A stretch of DNA of 64,000 nt, from the NCBI RefSeq assembly GCF_000002995.4, contig NW_025062478.1, forward strand, positions 6,610,001-6,674,000. Direction: 5' to 3'. Position 1 is the first letter of the stretch; every line of letters begins with the position of its first letter. The DNA comes from Brugia malayi. Lineage: Eukaryota > Nematoda > Chromadorea > Rhabditida > Onchocercidae. Made by a program: the position numbers and the translations under genes. The notes under the pieces are model-generated. The model did no database searches. It was not told where the DNA came from and saw only the letters and a list, made by a program, of their open reading frames with translations. Shown here one piece after another: positions 63,800 through 64,000 of the stretch.

Positions 63800-64000
63800 G
63801 TAAGTTCGGTTCAACACTTTAAAGTTGTAAACGGTTTTCGGGAAACTTTTCTCGTTGGTTCGTCTTTAAACCATGTTTTCATTTTTTAAACTCATGAATT
63901 CAACTTTTTATCACTTCATGTTTCAATAAATAATATCATCATATATATATTGTCAAGGATTTTTTTTACCAAAAAATTTTTCTAAGGGAGGCTTGAAAGC
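63800..64000 (+). other. drsh-1: Intron of drsh-1 running to the window edge
   Basis: This follows a canonical GTAAGT donor after the codon for the Arg of LVSNR. A TTTTTCTAAG acceptor-like site near 63985 precedes the last 14 bases, but these do not obviously continue the RNase III domain, so I do not call an exon there. Confidence 0.5.

Noticed and set aside
63980..64000. Next Drosha exon starting after CTAAG at the right edge
   Set aside because: The few visible codons do not fit the expected continuation of the RNase IIIb domain, so the site could be a decoy.
1..64000. tRNA, rRNA, CRISPR arrays, or intact transposons
   Set aside because: No cloverleaf-type A/B boxes, no regularly spaced repeat array and no transposase or reverse-transcriptase motif were found by eye; divergent elements could be missed.

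Overview
The window is nuclear DNA from a nematode, most likely a filarial or related spirurid worm. The reasons are the AT-rich, poly(T)-rich non-coding DNA, many short exons separated by AT-rich introns ending in TTTTCAG/TTTTTAG-type acceptors, acceptor-like sites with no exon in front of them just upstream of several start codons (as expected for spliced-leader trans-splicing), and proteins that match nematode gene families. The species cannot be named from sequence alone. No bacterial operon, CRISPR array, tRNA or rRNA was seen.

Layout. (1) 1-755 (+): the last three exons of a protein tyrosine phosphatase-like protein whose active-site Cys is replaced by Ser. (2) 3541-12714 (+): a complete Na+/K+-ATPase alpha subunit (eat-6 family), reconstructed as 18 coding exons and about 1012 residues with every splice phase consistent. 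(3) 12715-16514: its 3' UTR and an unexplained stretch with eroded-looking open frames (about 13.5-14.2 kb). (4) 16515-18914 (-): troponin I, convergent with the pump gene. (5) 18922-36316: about 17 kb in which I find no convincing exon. It separates troponin I from the divergently transcribed max-1 and holds microsatellites, one 40-bp tandem repeat and a few less AT-rich blocks. The 5' end of max-1 probably lies here. (6) 36317-45719 (+): MAX-1/PLEKHH-type protein (coiled coil, two PH, MyTH4, FERM), C-terminal 1058 residues. (7) 48263-56608 (+): complete RAD50, about 1297 residues, with Walker A, CPLC zinc hook, signature motif, Walker B and His switch. (8) 57109 to the right edge (+): Drosha (drsh-1), cut by the window inside the second RNase III domain.

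Troponin I and the Na+/K+ pump are both typical of excitable or contractile tissue, but they are convergent neighbours with separate 3' ends. RAD50 and Drosha lie head-to-tail, with a polyadenylation signal and a trans-splice-like acceptor about 190 bp apart between them, so they could form a two-gene operon.

I found no new multi-gene system. The most interesting points are: an inverted repeat that could fold across a 3' splice site inside the Drosha gene itself; a GC-AG intron and a 4-nt tandem donor in RAD50; a probably dead PTP; an acidic residue at the cardiac-glycoside border position of the pump; and a perfect 14-bp hairpin in a max-1 intron. Exon boundaries were set by hand from splice consensus, reading-frame phase and family similarity, and transcripts would be needed to confirm them.
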